Part shown: positions 61,531-64,000 of the stretch, piece by piece | Position numbering within the stretch: position 1 is the stretch's first letter | How the letters are laid out: each line of letters begins with the position of its first letter | NCBI GenBank assembly: GCA_019112635.1 | Contig: DXIX01000015.1 | Location: forward strand, 1-64,000 | Source of the DNA: Candidatus Blautia intestinigallinarum | Lineage (GTDB): Bacteria > Bacillota > Clostridia > Lachnospirales > Lachnospiraceae | DNA: 64,000 nucleotides | Direction: 5' to 3' | Position numbers and translations under genes: made by a program | The notes under the pieces: generated by a model | The model's database searches: none | Told to the model about the DNA's origin: nothing | The model's input: the letters and a program-made list of their open reading frames with translations, nothing else

Positions 61531-62666
61531 TCCACCGCCTCCTCACTGGTTCTGTAACGTCTGCTCAAGGTGGCAAGCAGAATACTCTTCGACAGGCTTC
61601 CCCGCAGTTCCCGTCTCTCATTTAACACCGGAATAATTCCGGATTTCTTATAATCAATCTCATCAATAATATCCTGAAGAGAAGTGTCCTCACAGACCGT
61701 CACATAATCGGAAGAGAGCACCTCTCCCAGATTCCTGGACATTTCCTGTCCGCCCAGATCTCTCAAATCTTCCAGCCAGACCATTCCCTCGAAGCAGCGG
61801 TTTTTTCCGCTGACGACAATGATACTGTTGATGGCATTCTGTCTCATGGTCTGCAAAGCCTGCAGAACCGTACGGTCCTTTGACAGAATGTAAGGCTCTT
61901 TGCACATGATATCCGAGGCATGGATATAACGGGGGTTGCCCCAGATACGGTTCTTACCCACAAATTTTTCCACATAATCATTGGCCGGATGTTTCAGGAT
62001 CTCCTCTGTCCGGTCAAACTGTATGACATTTCCATTCTGGATGAAGCAGATCTTATCCGCACACTTGATGGCCTCATCCATATCATGGGTCACAAACACA
62101 ATGGTTTTATTATACTCTTTTTGTAATTTGACAATCTCATCCTGCAGTTCCTCACGGGTGAGAGGATCCAGCGCGGAAAAAGGTTCGTCCATCAAAATCA
62201 AGTCTGAGTCCGTGGCAAAAGCTCTGGCCACGCCAACCCTCTGCCTCTGTCCTCCTGACAGCTGGCAGGGATAGCTGTTGCTGTACAGCTTTGGTTCCAG
62301 GTTCACCATATCCAGGAGCTCAAAAATCCGCTCCTGCCTCTTATCCGGCTCCATCTTCTCCAACTGGGGAACAATCTCCAGATTCTCACGGACCGTCAGA
62401 TGGGGGAAAAGGCCTCCTTCCTGCACCACATAACCAATCTCCTGCCGAAGCTTCATGTTGGGTATGTCCCGCACAGACTTGCCGTCAATTAAAATATCTC
62501 CCTGGTTCATGGGGAGAAGTTTATTGATCATCTTCAAAAGCGTTGTCTTGCCGCATCCGCTGGATCCGATGATGGCGATAAACTGTCCGGACTCGAATAC
62601 CATATTGATATTTCGCAGAACAAGCTTGTCTCTGTAGGATTTTGAAACATTTTTAAATTCTATCAT
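61527..62666 (-). CDS. Betaine/choline-type ABC transporter ATPase with CBS domains
   Basis: A 379-residue ATPase with Walker A GSSGCGKTTLLKM, signature LSGGQRQRVGVARAFA, Walker B LILMDEPFSALD, and two C-terminal CBS domains (from about residue 255) that sense ionic strength or nucleotides in OpuA-type systems. It energises the fused permease/binding protein downstream. Confidence 0.94.
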   Translation of the reverse strand: MIEFKNVSKSYRDKLVLRNINMVFESGQFIAIIGSSGCGKTTLLKMINKLLPMNQGDILIDGKSVRDIPNMKLRQEIGYVVQEGGLFPHLTVRENLEIVPQLEKMEPDKRQERIFELLDMVNLEPKLYSNSYPCQLSGGQRQRVGVARAFATDSDLILMDEPFSALDPLTREELQDEIVKLQKEYNKTIVFVTHDMDEAIKCADKICFIQNGNVIQFDRTEEILKHPANDYVEKFVGKNRIWGNPRYIHASDIMCKEPYILSKDRTVLQALQTMRQNAINSIIVVSGKNRCFEGMVWLEDLRDLGGQEMSRNLGEVLSSDYVTVCEDTSLQDIIDEIDYKKSGIIPVLNERRELRGSLSKSILLATLSRRYRTSEEAVE

Positions 62667-62682
62667 TCACGTTTTACCTTTC

Positions 62683-63234
62683 TCAGGCTTCCTGTGTTTC
62701 TGCTGTATCCAATTCTTTTTTCATGAGCAGCCGATCCAGTCCACCATATTTCTTTAAACGGGCTACCGGATGATAGTTCGATTTTATGAAATTGTTGTAA
62801 CTATAGGAATTTTCCGGATCAACTGTCCCAAGTATGATCTTTTTTCCCGCCCTCAGGCACAGTTCTTCCATTCTCTTTTCCATAAAATTCTGCAGACCAT
62901 TCCCCTGATAATCGGGATGCACAAAGACATCGGAATAATCTGCACAATCTCTCACCATATCTTCCTCTTCATACAAATCATGGCCGTATTCCACATTCTC
63001 TAAGAGACACTGCAAAGAAGCGATCACTTTCCCCTCCACAAGGCAAAGCAATCCAAAACCATCTCTGAGAACCGCCTCAAAATCTTCTCTGCCTGACGGA
63101 GCAAACCACCGCTGGTTTGTCATCTGATCACGCACGTAATTCCTCAATGCCAGAGTCTCCTCCAGCAAATCCTCCGTCATATAATACAATTCCCCGTACT
63201 TTTGATTTTTCTTCAACCAGATTTGTTCTCTCAT
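62683..63234 (-). CDS. GNAT family N-acetyltransferase
   Basis: A 183-residue acetyltransferase. The acetyl-CoA loop is DVFVHPDYQGNGLQNFMEKRMEELC, and the C-terminal NSYSYNNFIKSNYHPVARLKKYGG resembles the end of small-molecule GNAT enzymes. It lies between the M20 amidohydrolase (9 bp) and the ABC ATPase (16 bp), so it may modify the same amine-containing compound; that is inference. Confidence 0.87.
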   Translation of the reverse strand: MREQIWLKKNQKYGELYYMTEDLLEETLALRNYVRDQMTNQRWFAPSGREDFEAVLRDGFGLLCLVEGKVIASLQCLLENVEYGHDLYEEEDMVRDCADYSDVFVHPDYQGNGLQNFMEKRMEELCLRAGKKIILGTVDPENSYSYNNFIKSNYHPVARLKKYGGLDRLLMKKELDTAETQEA

Positions 63235-63243
63235 CTTATTCCT

Positions 63244-64000
63244 TTACGCTTTCAATTTTCTGTAGGCAGCATGATCCTCCTGAATCTTTTTCAGAGCCTT
63301 TGGCTCCTGCGCAAGTTTCACAAACAGCTGCATCAAAATCGCGGCGCCGTCTCTCAGAGCTTTTCCGGCAGCCGGTGTATGAAGCCGCTGTTCGAACTCT
63401 CTGCGGTGTACCACGCATTCCGGATCATTTCCTGTGATATCGATCAGTGGATGAAAGACAGGAACTTTCATATTGACATTCCCGATATCCGAGGAACCGC
63501 CAGGTCCGGGGGACGGCTTCACCGTACGTCCCACATTCGCAAAAAATCCTTCCATCATTTCCTGCATGTACTCATTCCAGTACAACTCACCATAATCCGG
63601 ATATCTCTGAACCCATTCCACCGTCGTGCCCGTGGCCAGAGCGGCCCCTCTCGCACAGTCCTCGGAAATTTTGTTCAGCTTCCACAATCCCTCCAGGGTC
63701 GCGGCACGATAATAATAATCCAGACAGACTTCCTCCGGTACTACATTGGGGGCATCTCCGCCTTTGGTGATAATGCCGTGAAACTGACAGTCCTTGGTAA
63801 TATGCTGTCTCCACATATCCATGGCATCCATGAACAGACGGGCGCCATTCAGGGCGTTCAGACCTTTCTCCGGAAAGGCGGACGCATGTGCCGCCTTTCC
63901 GTGAAAGGTAAAATACCGGTCATTGGAAGCCAGAATCTCAAAATTCGCCTGATCGCTGTTGTACAAATGCATCATCGCCACAAACTCATAGCCGTCGAAA
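63244..64000 (-). CDS. M20 family amidohydrolase (AbgB-like), partial, 5' end outside window
   Basis: The frame stays open to the right edge; the M at 63981 is internal (preceded by FDGYEFVA). The visible 252 residues include the dimerisation domain (FTFHGKAAHASAFPEKGLNALNGARL) and the C-terminal catalytic part with SPGPGGSSDIGNVNMKVPVFHPLI, where the Ser-Ser-Asp replaces the usual metal-site region as in AbgB-type amidohydrolases of N-acyl or aminobenzoyl-glutamate type. It heads a run with the GNAT and betaine-type ABC genes. N-terminal metal ligands are outside the window. Confidence 0.88.
   Translation of the reverse strand, partial: FDGYEFVAMMHLYNSDQANFEILASNDRYFTFHGKAAHASAFPEKGLNALNGARLFMDAMDMWRQHITKDCQFHGIITKGGDAPNVVPEEVCLDYYYRAATLEGLWKLNKISEDCARGAALATGTTVEWVQRYPDYGELYWNEYMQEMMEGFFANVGRTVKPSPGPGGSSDIGNVNMKVPVFHPLIDITGNDPECVVHRREFEQRLHTPAAGKALRDGAAILMQLFVKLAQEPKALKKIQEDHAAYRKLKA

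Overview
The window looks like chromosomal DNA of a spore-forming, gut-type Firmicute of the Lachnospiraceae. This rests on PolC, the gatCAB pathway, class III fructose-bisphosphatase, glutamine synthetase III, a YlmC/YmxH sporulation protein, NrdR, XpaC/TelA, DUF5688 and DUF2752, and on strong AGGAGG ribosome sites. The genus cannot be fixed from sequence alone. I see no insertion sequence, phage, CRISPR array or rRNA. Most genes are on the minus strand.

Layout. 0-1.1 kb: 5' part of a secreted protein with a Thr-Pro-Glu-Pro linker. 1.3-14.5 kb: a large amide-nitrogen region. On the minus strand lie pyrG, glnA, an ANTAR-domain regulator and dapL, then a terminator, then an archaeal-type aspS with gatC, gatA and gatB. 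Divergently on the plus strand lie glutamine synthetase III (glnN) and purF. 14.6-20.1 kb: a YoaK-type membrane protein, a TRAP-like permease and a five-gene flavin/iron-sulfur amine or amino-acid dehydrogenase set. 20.3-25 kb: metA, ligA, rluF and a polysaccharide deacetylase.

25-32.7 kb is the most interesting accessory block. It holds a polytopic transporter, two paralogous CocE/S15-like proteins that keep the Ser nucleophile but lack the usual Asp and His motifs, an APC permease, and a Crp/Fnr regulator. Four promoters in this block carry matches to TGTCRC-N4-RTGACA. Each is centred 41.5 bp upstream of the predicted transcription start, which points to a local regulon activated by the Crp/Fnr protein.

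33-53.3 kb is mostly housekeeping: an SH3 protein, tRNA-Arg(CCG), DUF5688, efp, aroK-like, yqeG, citrate synthase, DUF2752, an alanine-type aminotransferase, nhaC, nrdR, ylmC, fbp, polC, ispG, telA-like, xpaC-like, folA and thyA. 53.5-58 kb: a VanZ protein, then a four-gene operon that mixes a MalF/MalG-type permease pair with an HlyD-type adaptor and a MacB/FtsX-like membrane protein, with no ATPase or binding protein. 58.1-64 kb: a thioesterase, an orphan GHKL histidine kinase, a glycine-betaine-type ABC system, a GNAT acetyltransferase and the 3' part of an M20 amidohydrolase.

A recurring theme is intrinsic terminators placed just before start codons (pyrG, glnN, thyA, aspS). This suggests transcription attenuation of several glutamine- and nucleotide-related genes. 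All functional calls come from motif recognition by eye; no database search was run.
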